DNA of 64,000 bases from Arthrobacter sp. zg-Y919. GTDB taxonomy: Bacteria > Actinomycetota > Actinomycetes > Actinomycetales > Micrococcaceae. The stretch spans positions 682,001 to 746,000 of the forward strand of contig NZ_CP126242.1 in assembly GCF_030142045.1 (NCBI RefSeq). The letters run 5' to 3'. Positions 1 through 7,592 of this stretch are shown here, piece by piece (within the stretch, counting starts at the first letter, position 1; every line of letters begins with the position of its first letter). Under the pieces are notes generated by a model. That model saw only the letters and a list, made by a program, of their open reading frames with translations. It was not told the DNA's origin and made no database searches. The position numbers and the translations under genes are program-made.

Positions 1-1
1 G

Positions 2-250
2 GACATGTACCTGCTGCTCAAGGAACGCGCGCTGGCCTTCCGTGCCGATCCCGACGTGCAGGAAGCACTGCAGTACGCGGGCATTGCCGAGTTGGCTTCG
101 CCCACGCTGGCTGCGGGCGAATCGGTCACGGACCTGCTCGCGGATGCCTCCTCCTTTGAGGACTTCAACGCCGACGCTGCTGCGGAGCGCGACTTCGGTT
201 TCGTTCGGCTGAACCAGTTGGCGCTGGAACACCTGATGGGTGCCCGCTAG
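2..250 (+). CDS. xylA: Xylose isomerase, C-terminal fragment
   Basis: This is the last 82 codons of a gene that begins before the window. The visible protein matches the C-terminal helical tail of actinobacterial D-xylose isomerase, with a run of the type MYLLLKERA followed by a short acidic, Ala-rich tail ending in LEHLMGAR. The enzyme interconverts D-xylose and D-xylulose in the cytoplasm using divalent metal; the metal and catalytic residues lie upstream and are not visible. Assignment rests on this tail and on the next gene, xylulokinase, which is its usual partner. Confidence 0.85.
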   Translation, partial: DMYLLLKERALAFRADPDVQEALQYAGIAELASPTLAAGESVTDLLADASSFEDFNADAAAERDFGFVRLNQLALEHLMGAR

Positions 251-300
251 GCTACCTGCGCACGGGACACCCAGCGCCACCACCAGCACCGATTCGTGCA

Positions 301-330
301 CTGCCGGCTCTTCCGGGGGAGAGCCGGCAG
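301..330 (+). promoter_or_regulatory. Perfect hairpin between xylA and xylB
   Basis: Two perfect 11-nt arms (301-311 and 320-330) enclose an 8-nt G-rich loop. The hairpin ends 23 nt before the xylB start and just ahead of its ribosome binding site GAAAGG. No T-tract follows, so it is more likely an mRNA-processing or stability element, or an attenuator, than a simple terminator. Function is inferred. Confidence 0.5.
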
Positions 331-353
331 CAGCACCCGTTGAAAGGCCCGTT

Positions 354-1775
354 ATGCCGCTCGTTGCCGGAGTCGACAGTTCCACCCAGTCCTGCAAGAT
401 CGTCATCCGCGACGCGCAGACCGGGGCCTTACTGCGCGAGGGCACCGCCCGCCACCCTGCCGGCACAGAGGTCGACCCGGAAGCGTGGTGGTCAGCGTTT
501 CGAGAAGCCGCCGCCGCTGCCGGTGGACTGGACGACGTCGACGCCGTCTCCGTGGGCGGGCAGCAGCACGGCATGGTCTGCCTGGATGAGACCGGCGCCG
601 TCATCCGGCCGGCCCTGCTCTGGAACGATGTCCGGTCCGCGGCCGCAGCGGACAAGCTGATCGCCGACGCCGGTCCCGACGGCGCCCGGTACTGGGCCGA
701 CACCACGGGGACGGTTCCGGTCGCCTCGATTACGGCGGCGAAACTGCGCTGGCTGGCGGAAAACGAACCGGAGAACGCTGCCCGTACTGCCGCTGTCTGC
801 CTGCCGCATGACTGGTTGAGCTGGCGTCTGGCCGGCTTCGGCCCCGGCAGCGGCGCGGAAGGGCTGGCGGCACTGACCACCGATCGGTCCGATGCTTCCG
901 GCACCGGCTACTGGTCCCCATCCACGGGGGAGTACCTGCCCGAGGTACTGGAACAAACGCTCGGCCATGTGCCTCAGCTGCCGCGGGTGCTCGGCCCGCT
1001 CGAAGCGGGCGGCCGCACTCCAGCCGGTGCGCTGATCGGTCCCGGTGCAGGGGACAACGCCGCTGCCGGACTTGGTGTTGCCGCCGGAGTGGGGGATGTC
1101 GTGGTCTCCATCGGCACCTCCGGTACCGTGTTCGCCGTCGTCGACTCCCCGGCGTCGGACGCCACCGGACTCGTGGCCGGTTTTGCCGACGCCACCGGCC
1201 ACTTCCTGCCGCTGACCGCCACCCTGAACGCCTCCCGCGTGCTGGACGCGACCGCGGCCCTGCTGGGGGTGGATCTGAATGAACTGACCCGGCTCGCCCT
1301 TTCCGCTCCGGCCGGTGCCGGCGGACTGGTGATGGTGCCCTACTTCGAGGGCGAACGCACCCCCAACCTTCCGGACGCCACCGGTTCCCTGCACGGCATG
1401 ACCCTGCAGAACTTCACCTCCGCCAACCTGGCCCGTGCCGCCGTCGAGGCTGTGGCGTGTTCCCTAGCCGACGGTTTTGCGGCCTTGAAGAACACAGGAG
1501 TCACCGCGCAGCACGTGATCCTGGTTGGCGGTGCTGCCCGGTCCGAAGCGGTCCAGCAGGCCATCGCTGCAATCTTCGAACTTCCCGTCACCGTGCCGCG
1601 TCCGGGGGAGTACGTGGCCGACGGCGCCGCCCGGCAGGCCGCTGCCGTCCTCACCGGCGCGTGGCCTGAGTGGAGCGACAGCGCTTCCGTGGTGGTGACG
1701 GCCGATCCCACTCCCGAAGTGCTGCACCGCTACCGGCAGGCTGCCAGACGTCCAGCGCTTCCGGCTGCCCGATAG
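354..1775 (+). CDS. xylB: Xylulokinase
   Basis: FGGY-family sugar kinase of 473 residues that phosphorylates D-xylulose to D-xylulose 5-phosphate for the pentose phosphate pathway. The N-terminal phosphate loop DSSTQS is at residues 8-13, the catalytic-base region (DNAAAG, Asp234) precedes the SIGTSGTVF loop, and the C-terminal ATPase motif is [12 protein letters not shown]. The frame is open back to 240, but ATG 354 is chosen because GAAAGG lies just upstream and the family starts directly with the [10 protein letters not shown] strand. It follows xylA, forming a xylose catabolic operon. Its TAG stop (1773-1775) is also part of a -10-like hexamer for the next gene. Confidence 0.93.
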   Translation: MPLVAGVDSSTQSCKIVIRDAQTGALLREGTARHPAGTEVDPEAWWSAFREAAAAAGGLDDVDAVSVGGQQHGMVCLDETGAVIRPALLWNDVRSAAAADKLIADAGPDGARYWADTTGTVPVASITAAKLRWLAENEPENAARTAAVCLPHDWLSWRLAGFGPGSGAEGLAALTTDRSDASGTGYWSPSTGEYLPEVLEQTLGHVPQLPRVLGPLEAGGRTPAGALIGPGAGDNAAAGLGVAAGVGDVVVSIGTSGTVFAVVDSPASDATGLVAGFADATGHFLPLTATLNASRVLDATAALLGVDLNELTRLALSAPAGAGGLVMVPYFEGERTPNLPDATGSLHGMTLQNFTSANLARAAVEAVACSLADGFAALKNTGVTAQHVILVGGAARSEAVQQAIAAIFELPVTVPRPGEYVADGAARQAAAVLTGAWPEWSDSASVVVTADPTPEVLHRYRQAARRPALPAAR

Positions 1776-1778
1776 GAT
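1773..1778 (+). promoter_or_regulatory. Putative -10 box (TAGGAT) for leaderless galM
   Basis: TAGGAT lies exactly 6 nt upstream of the galM ATG, the spacing expected for a leaderless transcript. The first three bases are the xylB stop codon. No convincing Shine-Dalgarno precedes galM. Read-through from xylB is also possible. Confidence 0.45.
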
Positions 1779-1784
1779 CGGCCC

Positions 1785-2720
1785 ATGACAACTTCCTTCG
1801 GCCCCAACGGGCGTCCTGTCTCCCTTGCGGCCGGAGATTACCGGGCCACCATCCTGCCCGTGGGTGCCACGCTCGCCGGACTGACCCATGGCGGCCGGGA
1901 CGTTGTGCTGCCGCTCGCCGTGGATGAAATTCCGCAGGCCTTTTCCGGCAAGGTGCTAATGCCCTGGCCGAACCGAGTTGTCGGCGGCCGCTACACGTTC
2001 GAGGGCACCGAGTACCAGGTGCCGGTCAACGAACCCGAGACCGGCATGGCACTGCACGGGCTGGTGGCCTGGGATGCCTGGGACGTTGCGGAGACTTCGC
2101 CGGAGGGAGTGGTCCTGCGGCACCGGCTGATGGGCCAGCCCGGGTATCCGTTCCAGCTGGAACTGGAAGCCGTTTTTGAGCTCGACGCCGAGACCGGGCT
2201 GCGCGTTTCGCTTACTGCCCGGAACGCGGGCACCGGCCCGGCACCCTACGGTGTTTCGGCCCACCCGTACCTGACCGCCGACCGGATTCCGGTGGACCGC
2301 TGTGTGCTGGACGTGCCTGCCGCTCAGGTTCTCGGGGGTCCTGACCAGTCCGGCAGCCCTCTTGACCTGAGCGAACTGCGGAATACCGAGGGCACCGTGC
2401 TGTCGTTCTCAGCGCCCGAGCCGATCGGCGCACGTACGGCCGACCATGCTTTCACCGGCCTGCCCGACGGCGAGTGGCAGGTGTCGCTCACCGATCCGGA
2501 AACCGGGTTCGGTGCCGTGCTGTCGGCCGACGGCACGGGTGCGCCGTGGCTGCAGGTTTACACCGGGGAGAAGATGGACCGCCTCGGTGTCGCCGTCGAA
2601 CCGATGACCTGCCCTCCGGATGCCTTCAACTCCGGGGAAGATCTGATTGTGCTGGCTCCCGGCGAGGAGCACCGGCTGTCCTACGGGATTACTGCTGTTA
2701 CGGTCGGCCTGCATCGGTAG
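1785..2720 (+). CDS. galM: Aldose 1-epimerase (galactose mutarotase family)
   Basis: A 311-residue GalM-like protein that interconverts alpha and beta anomers of aldohexoses or aldopentoses. The catalytic-region motifs are visible: MALHGLVAWDAW early, the second histidine in SAHPYLTAD, and the C-terminal glutamate segment YTGEKMDRLGVAVEPMTCPPDAFN. It starts 9 nt after xylB, so a role in supplying the correct xylose anomer to XylA is plausible. The start has no good ribosome binding site but does have TAGGAT 6 nt upstream, suggesting leaderless expression in addition to operon read-through. Confidence 0.88.
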   Translation: MTTSFGPNGRPVSLAAGDYRATILPVGATLAGLTHGGRDVVLPLAVDEIPQAFSGKVLMPWPNRVVGGRYTFEGTEYQVPVNEPETGMALHGLVAWDAWDVAETSPEGVVLRHRLMGQPGYPFQLELEAVFELDAETGLRVSLTARNAGTGPAPYGVSAHPYLTADRIPVDRCVLDVPAAQVLGGPDQSGSPLDLSELRNTEGTVLSFSAPEPIGARTADHAFTGLPDGEWQVSLTDPETGFGAVLSADGTGAPWLQVYTGEKMDRLGVAVEPMTCPPDAFNSGEDLIVLAPGEEHRLSYGITAVTVGLHR

Positions 2721-2723
2721 ACT
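2718..2723 (+). promoter_or_regulatory. Putative -10 box (TAGACT) for leaderless GNAT gene
   Basis: TAGACT ends 6 nt before the ATG at 2730. Its first three bases are the galM stop codon, repeating the arrangement at the xylB-galM junction. Confidence 0.45.
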
Positions 2724-2729
2724 GCCCCG

Positions 2730-3260
2730 ATGCAAACCTTGGAGACGACTCGCCTGCTTCTGCGCCCCTATGACGCCGGCGATGTCGATTTTGTCCTCGA
2801 CATGTACTCCCGCATGGAAGTCCAGCGTTTCCTCGGTGCCGCTCCGAAGCTTATGAAGAACCTCGACGAGGCTCAGGCCCTGATCGAGGCTTGGGGTCGC
2901 GTGGAAGACGGTATCTGTGGTGTGTGGGCGGTGGAGGAAAGGGACACCGGAAAGCTGGCCGGGACCCTGCTGTTGAAGCCCATTCCTGCGTCGGGACCGG
3001 AGAGGCAACCTTCCGGCGATATTGAAATCGGTTGGCACTTCCACCCCGCGAGCTGGGGACAGGGCTTCGCTGCCGAAGCTGCTGCTGCCGTTTTGGAGCA
3101 CAGTTTCAGCCTGGGGCTTCCCCGGGTAGTGGTCGTCATCGATCCGGCCAATACTGCCTCCCGGCGGGTCTGCGAGAAGATCGGTGTGGTTCCGCAGGGC
3201 AACACCGATCGGTATTACAACACCGTCCTGGAGCTGTTCACGGCCGAGAATCCGGGCTAG
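2730..3260 (+). CDS. GNAT family N-acetyltransferase (RimJ/RimL type)
   Basis: A 176-residue protein with the acetyltransferase fold: it opens METTRLLLRPYDAGDVDFVL in style (TTRLLLRPYD at residues 4-13), has the core strand IEIGWHFHPASWGQGFAAEAA carrying the acetyl-CoA loop (GQGFAAEA), and the late helix NTASRRVCEKIG. These are typical of RimJ/RimL-like acetyltransferases that modify protein N-termini or small amines; the substrate cannot be inferred. It starts 9 nt after galM without a Shine-Dalgarno and behind a TAGACT box. Confidence 0.88.
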   Translation: MQTLETTRLLLRPYDAGDVDFVLDMYSRMEVQRFLGAAPKLMKNLDEAQALIEAWGRVEDGICGVWAVEERDTGKLAGTLLLKPIPASGPERQPSGDIEIGWHFHPASWGQGFAAEAAAAVLEHSFSLGLPRVVVVIDPANTASRRVCEKIGVVPQGNTDRYYNTVLELFTAENPG

Positions 3261-3341
3261 CGCGCTGGGTGGGTTTGCCGGGTTTACCGGGTTGCTGGGG
3301 ATGGGACTTTGGGCCGGGATGATGCGACTGAGGGTGCATGG

Positions 3342-5183
3342 TCAGAACGGAGGTTCCACTTCCTGCCCGTGTTCCTCCCACTTGTGGTTCTTCCACCCGC
3401 CGGCCTTCTGCCTATCTTCCGTTCGCGGGTCCGTTGCCGGATCCGGCGGGCCGAGTTCCAGGAAGGGTTCGGTCCGATAGACCCGGCCGGTCGGCGAGGT
3501 CCACTCAATCACCCCTGGTGTGGGTTGGCAGGCCTTCCAATAACCCAGTGTCTTGAACCGGTGGTGCCGCCGGCAGAGATGTTCCAGGTTCCCATGGTCG
3601 GTGGGGCCGCCGCGGGCCCAGTCTGTGGTGTGGTCGATGTCCGAGTTCGCGGTGCTGACCCGGCACCCAGGGAACCTGCAGGTTCCATCCCGGGCCCGAA
3701 GCCAGCGGCGGAGCCCCGCCGGGACCTTTCTGCGGCGCCCCACCCCGAGGATTTCTCCGGTGTGCGGGTTCTGCGCCAGACCGGTCCATCCGGCTGCGTT
3801 GCGGGCTAGCCTTCGGGCCGTTTCGGCGCTGATGGGTCCGTAGCCGTGCAGTTCGGCCGGCTGATCGTCGGCACCGAAGAGTGTTTCGGCACTGATCAGG
3901 ACCATGATTTCCGCCCTCGGGACGGCGCCCATGTCGTCGCAGCTGGTCCCGTCCGTGCCGGGCGAGCCGCCCGCCCGCCTTGCTCCACCATTTCTAGTGA
4001 TTCGCGTTGGGCCTAGCGTGACGGCTCCACCCGCACCGCCGGCTTCAGTTACCAGCAGCGGGCCAGACGCGGCGGCTCTGTCCGCACCGCCGCTAACGTG
4101 CATTGCCCCGAGTCCGCCCATTAACAGTTGCGCCAGGATGTCGGCCCGCAGCTGGTCCGTAGTCCTCGGGTCGCCGCCCGCTTGCTCTCCCCGAGCCGCC
4201 GTGCTGAGGGTCGTGTAGATCTGCTGGGCTTCCTCGGCCCGTAGATGAGCCGACAGGCAGGACATGCCATCCTCCTCCCGGTTCAGGGTGACCTTGCGCT
4301 GCTCGAACGCGGACTGGTGCCGTTTGCTGATCGTCGCCGGGTACTGTTTCTCGCGCAGTCGCCGGGCCTTCGCCGAGAACTGCGCCCGGGTCTGCCCGGC
4401 TGCAGCGGCCAGCAGGCCGGCTTCGAATTCCGGCAGTGCAACGGGAAGAACGTTCTCGCACTGGTCCAACACCACCTGGGCGTGAGCGTAGCTAAACCGT
4501 CCCTCTTCCAGACCAGTCAATGTGGCGGCATGGGTGCTGCATAGGACGCGCGCTTCACTCAGCATCCGCTGACCGGTGGCCTGCGGAACGTGCAGGATGG
4601 TCGCGCATTCAGAGGCTGCGAGACTGAAGACCAGCCCGGGTTCGGCCTTGCCCCAGTCCGACTCGATGCCGTCCCGGAAGATCACCTCCATCCGGTTCAT
4701 CAGCCGGGCCTGCTGCGCCTGCGCCCAGGAAATCAGATGCGCCACCCGTCCTAGAGCGTCTCCGACAGTTCTCTCGTCGAAGGCTTCAATGTTCTGTAGC
4801 GCCAACGTTCCTGTGAACCCGTCCGGGTACCCGTCGGCGGTGGAAGGCTCGTTAGCAGTGGAAGGGCTGGCTGCGGGTTCGGACGTATCATCGTCGGCAG
4901 GTTCGGCAGGTTCGGCAGGTTCGGCAGGTTCGGCAGGTTCGGCAGGTTCGGCAGGTTCGGCAGGTTCGGCAGGTTCGGCAGGTTCAGAAGTGGCAGTGGC
5001 AGTGGCAGGCTCGGAATTGGAAGCACCGGCGTCCGTGGTCTCTGCATCCGCGAGATCCGCACGGTAAACAGCCAGAGTGACCGAGGAGCAGGACGCCTCT
5101 GCGTCACCAGCCTGCCCGTCCGGCTGCTGGTCTTCGCCATCCTGCTCTTCGGTTATCTGTTCGGTGTTCCCGAGCTGATCCAT
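3342..5183 (-). CDS. DUF222 / HNH endonuclease domain protein
   Basis: A 613-residue protein of the DUF222 (13E12 repeat) family, which is multi-copy in many actinobacteria. Residues about 1-115 are acidic, low-complexity and contain ten identical Glu-Pro-Ala triplets (residues 67-96). The DUF222 core follows (QARLMNRMEVIFRD onward), and the C-terminal HNH module has CRFPGC, DIDHTTDWARGG and HLCRRHH, the zinc and nuclease signature. The cellular role of the family is not established; a link to mobile DNA has been proposed. The start has GAGG directly adjacent (only one intervening base), so it is uncertain and a slightly later start is possible. Confidence 0.85.
   Translation of the reverse strand: MDQLGNTEQITEEQDGEDQQPDGQAGDAEASCSSVTLAVYRADLADAETTDAGASNSEPATATATSEPAEPAEPAEPAEPAEPAEPAEPAEPAEPADDDTSEPAASPSTANEPSTADGYPDGFTGTLALQNIEAFDERTVGDALGRVAHLISWAQAQQARLMNRMEVIFRDGIESDWGKAEPGLVFSLAASECATILHVPQATGQRMLSEARVLCSTHAATLTGLEEGRFSYAHAQVVLDQCENVLPVALPEFEAGLLAAAAGQTRAQFSAKARRLREKQYPATISKRHQSAFEQRKVTLNREEDGMSCLSAHLRAEEAQQIYTTLSTAARGEQAGGDPRTTDQLRADILAQLLMGGLGAMHVSGGADRAAASGPLLVTEAGGAGGAVTLGPTRITRNGGARRAGGSPGTDGTSCDDMGAVPRAEIMVLISAETLFGADDQPAELHGYGPISAETARRLARNAAGWTGLAQNPHTGEILGVGRRRKVPAGLRRWLRARDGTCRFPGCRVSTANSDIDHTTDWARGGPTDHGNLEHLCRRHHRFKTLGYWKACQPTPGVIEWTSPTGRVYRTEPFLELGPPDPATDPRTEDRQKAGGWKNHKWEEHGQEVEPPF
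4896..4985 (-). repeat. 9-bp tandem repeat, 10 identical copies, coding (EPA)10
   Basis: The unit GGCAGGTTC (plus strand) is repeated ten times without a mismatch. It encodes Glu-Pro-Ala triplets on the minus strand. Perfect identity at the DNA level indicates recent slippage or homogenisation; the 9-bp unit keeps the frame whatever the copy number. Confidence 0.97.
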
Positions 5184-5347
5184 ACCTCAGGATTTCATCC
5201 CGCACCGACATTTCCGGCCCGAAAACAGGCCCAAAACGACGCTCACAAAAACTGGAAATACCTGTCTTTTGAACGCGACTACCTGCCTGCCGATCCCGTC
5301 GATCGAGGGGGCACTTTTCCCTGAGTTCCGCCGGCCGCCCTACGCAT

Positions 5348-5737
5348 TCAGTCCGCAGGCGGTGAAAGGATTTCCACCCGGTTCCCGAACGGGTCCCTGC
5401 AGTGGAACCGCTCGTAACCCTCGAAGGTGTACCGGTCGGCCCAGGAAACCTCGAAGCCCTCCAGCGAGAGCCGGGCCCCGAGTTCCTCAAGTGCGTCCGA
5501 AGATTCCAGCACCAAGGCCGGGTGCGCCTTCTGCGCCGGAATAAAAGGGGAGTCCACTCCGAGATGGATTTCGGCCGCCACCGTGTCGCCGTCGAACGCC
5601 CGGAACCAGCAGCCTCCCCGCCCGGCGAGCGACGGCGGTTTTGCCACCTCGGTCAGGCCCAAGCCCTCGCCGTAAAAGCGTCGGGCCTGGTCTTCCCCGT
5701 CCTTGGGTATTGAAACCTGTACATGGTGAAGCCGCAT
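5348..5737 (-). CDS. VOC family (glyoxalase/dioxygenase superfamily) protein
   Basis: A 129-residue single-domain vicinal-oxygen-chelate protein with the paired beta-alpha-beta-beta-beta layout: it begins MRLHHVQVSIPKDGEDQARRF (HHVQVSIP then the ARRFYGEGLGL helix) and ends with the dioxygenase-like strand RFHCRDPFGNRVEIL. His4 and the late Glu are candidate metal ligands. Close relatives are annotated as glyoxalases or resistance proteins, but the substrate is unknown. GGGGGA upstream of ATG 5737 supports the start. It is divergent from the DUF5996 gene. Confidence 0.85.
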   Translation of the reverse strand: MRLHHVQVSIPKDGEDQARRFYGEGLGLTEVAKPPSLAGRGGCWFRAFDGDTVAAEIHLGVDSPFIPAQKAHPALVLESSDALEELGARLSLEGFEVSWADRYTFEGYERFHCRDPFGNRVEILSPPAD

Positions 5738-5879
5738 GAATTCCCCCGAGTGTTCACTGATTGCAGTAATGAACCGAATTGTGCCAGAAGGTTGCGTTGA
5801 CGGCTCCGGGACCGGGTTTCAGACTGGGAGCAGCACGTTCGCTGTCCGCCCAAGCCGCACCCCACCGAAGGCGCTTCCC

Positions 5880-6800
5880 ATGGACAAGAACTTCCTCACC
5901 TATCCGGACTGGCAGGCCACCGCCGATACCCTGCACCTGTATCTGCAGGTGGCGGGCAAGGTGAAACTGGAACGCAGCTACCCGGAACCGGAGTGGGGCC
6001 ACGTGCGGATGCCGCTGACCGTCCAGGGGATCGGCACCGGCATCATCCCCGGCCCGGACACGAACTTCGAGATCTATTTCAACCTCCGCCAGCACCACGT
6101 GGACGTCCAGAACAGCAACTACATCCGCACCCGGATCGAGCTCAGCGACGGGCTCAGTGTGGCCGACTTCTACCGCCAACTGATGGGAGCGCTGGAATTC
6201 ATCGAAGCGCCCACCAGCATCAACACCGCGCCGCAGGAATTCTATGACCCGGTGCCTTTCGACTCCGACACCAAACACTCCACCTACGACAAACACGCGG
6301 TGGAGCTGTTCCTGGACAACCTGCATTTCGCGCACCGCTGCCTCACCCAGTTCCTGGGACCGGTGCGGGGGAAGGTCTTCGCGCCGTCGTACTGGTTCGG
6401 AACCATGGACCTTTCCGGAACCATCTTCAGCGGCCAGTCCGAGCCCTACCCCGGAAACGGCGTCATTCCCGTGAACTGCTTCGATGAGAGGTTCTGTGAA
6501 TTCGGTTTCTGGCCGGGGGACCCGTCAGCTCCGGAACCCGCGTTTTACGCCATGCCGTATCCGTTCCTCGCCAACATTGGCAGCTACGGCAGCATGCTGG
6601 CCCCGGATAAAGCCGAATTCCGCACCACATCCAGCGAATTTTTCCTTACACTCAAGGACGCGTTCTCCTACGCCGATCCGCAGCGGGCAGTAGTGGATTT
6701 CTGCCGCACCACCTTCGACATCGTGCAGCGGATGGATAGGTGGAGCGGGATCGAATGGATCACCGAACCGCTGAACTACGAGAGGCCGGATCGCACTTAG
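5880..6800 (+). CDS. DUF5996 family protein
   Basis: A 306-residue soluble protein matching the DUF5996 family (recalled from the pattern FLTYPDWQATADTLHLYLQVAGKVKL and the later DLDNLHFAHRCL-like segment, here FLDNLHFAHRCL). The family is widespread in actinobacteria and proteobacteria and has no assigned function. Although the frame is open from 5736, ATG 5880 is chosen because GAAGG (5867-5871) is 8 nt upstream and the conserved sequence begins there. The stop codon sits in a 15-nt direct repeat shared with the end of the convergent GntR gene. Confidence 0.8.
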   Translation: MDKNFLTYPDWQATADTLHLYLQVAGKVKLERSYPEPEWGHVRMPLTVQGIGTGIIPGPDTNFEIYFNLRQHHVDVQNSNYIRTRIELSDGLSVADFYRQLMGALEFIEAPTSINTAPQEFYDPVPFDSDTKHSTYDKHAVELFLDNLHFAHRCLTQFLGPVRGKVFAPSYWFGTMDLSGTIFSGQSEPYPGNGVIPVNCFDERFCEFGFWPGDPSAPEPAFYAMPYPFLANIGSYGSMLAPDKAEFRTTSSEFFLTLKDAFSYADPQRAVVDFCRTTFDIVQRMDRWSGIEWITEPLNYERPDRT

Positions 6801-6816
6801 CGGGTGAACGGCGCGG

Positions 6817-7500
6817 TTAGCGGGTGAACGGAGGAAGCGGCTGCCGAAGCGCTCCCTCGCGGAGGAGTTTGAGGCGGATTTGCCGGGCGGTCCCCATGTG
6901 GTCGCGGGCTATGCGGCGGGCCGCCTCCACATCCTGGCTTTCGATGGCGCGGATGAGTGCGGCATGCTCGTCAAGAGCGGCATCCCAGCGCGAGTCCACG
7001 GACAATGTGGATTGCGGAGCGTGGACGAGGTGCGTGCTGAGCCGTTCCAGCAGATCGGTCAACACGGGGTTGTGGGCGCACTCCCATACAGCGGCGTGGA
7101 ACTCCAGGTTGGTGGTGATCCGGGTGACGTCGTCCGGATCGCTGAGCTGGCGGTCCCGCTCCAGCAGGGCTTCGAGCCGCATCAGGTCCGTAAACTGGCG
7201 GGCCCGTGCCGCCTGCCCCGCGGCTTCTTCCTCCAGCAGGATGCGCATGTCGTAAATCTGAATGACCTGCGCCGGGTCGATCCGGGTCACCTGCAACCCG
7301 CGGGCAGCCCGCTCGAGCAGGCGTTCCTGCAGCAGGCGCGAGAGCGCCTCCCGGACCGGTGTCCGGGAGACGCCGAACCGCTGAGCCAACGTCACTTCCC
7401 GCATCGCGGTGCCGGGACGGTGCACGCCGGAGAGGATCTCACTGCGCAGGGTTGCGAAAATGCTCGCCCCGTCCATACGTGCTGATGCTGCTTGCGCCAC
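6817..7500 (-). CDS. GntR family (FadR subfamily) transcriptional regulator
   Basis: A 227-residue regulator. Residues about 8-75 form the winged helix (IFATLRSEILSGVHRPG, then TLAQRFGVSRTPVREALSRL as the recognition segment), and residues about 85-215 form an FCD all-helical ligand domain with the usual metal-binding Asp/His positions (RILLEEEAA, EFHAAVWECAHN, HAALIRAI, HMGTAR). GTG 7500 is preferred because AAGGA lies 6 nt upstream; a longer frame to 7575 has no ribosome binding site. It lies downstream of the TcuA-like gene and probably controls it and the divergent tctCBA operon in response to a carboxylate. Confidence 0.88.
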   Translation of the reverse strand: MAQAASARMDGASIFATLRSEILSGVHRPGTAMREVTLAQRFGVSRTPVREALSRLLQERLLERAARGLQVTRIDPAQVIQIYDMRILLEEEAAGQAARARQFTDLMRLEALLERDRQLSDPDDVTRITTNLEFHAAVWECAHNPVLTDLLERLSTHLVHAPQSTLSVDSRWDAALDEHAALIRAIESQDVEAARRIARDHMGTARQIRLKLLREGALRQPLPPFTR

Positions 7501-7592
7501 TTGGTGTCCTTGGAAAAGATACGGAAATGAGCCGGAATTGACGGTCCCCACACTACGGGAGCCCAGGCCGGGCACCGGCCCGGCACGGGAGG

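Noticed and set aside
301..330. Intrinsic terminator between xylA and xylB
   Set aside because: Perfect stem but no T-tract, and it is directly followed by the xylB ribosome binding site.
4896..4985. CRISPR-like array
   Set aside because: The 9-bp units are contiguous with no spacers and are in frame inside a coding region.
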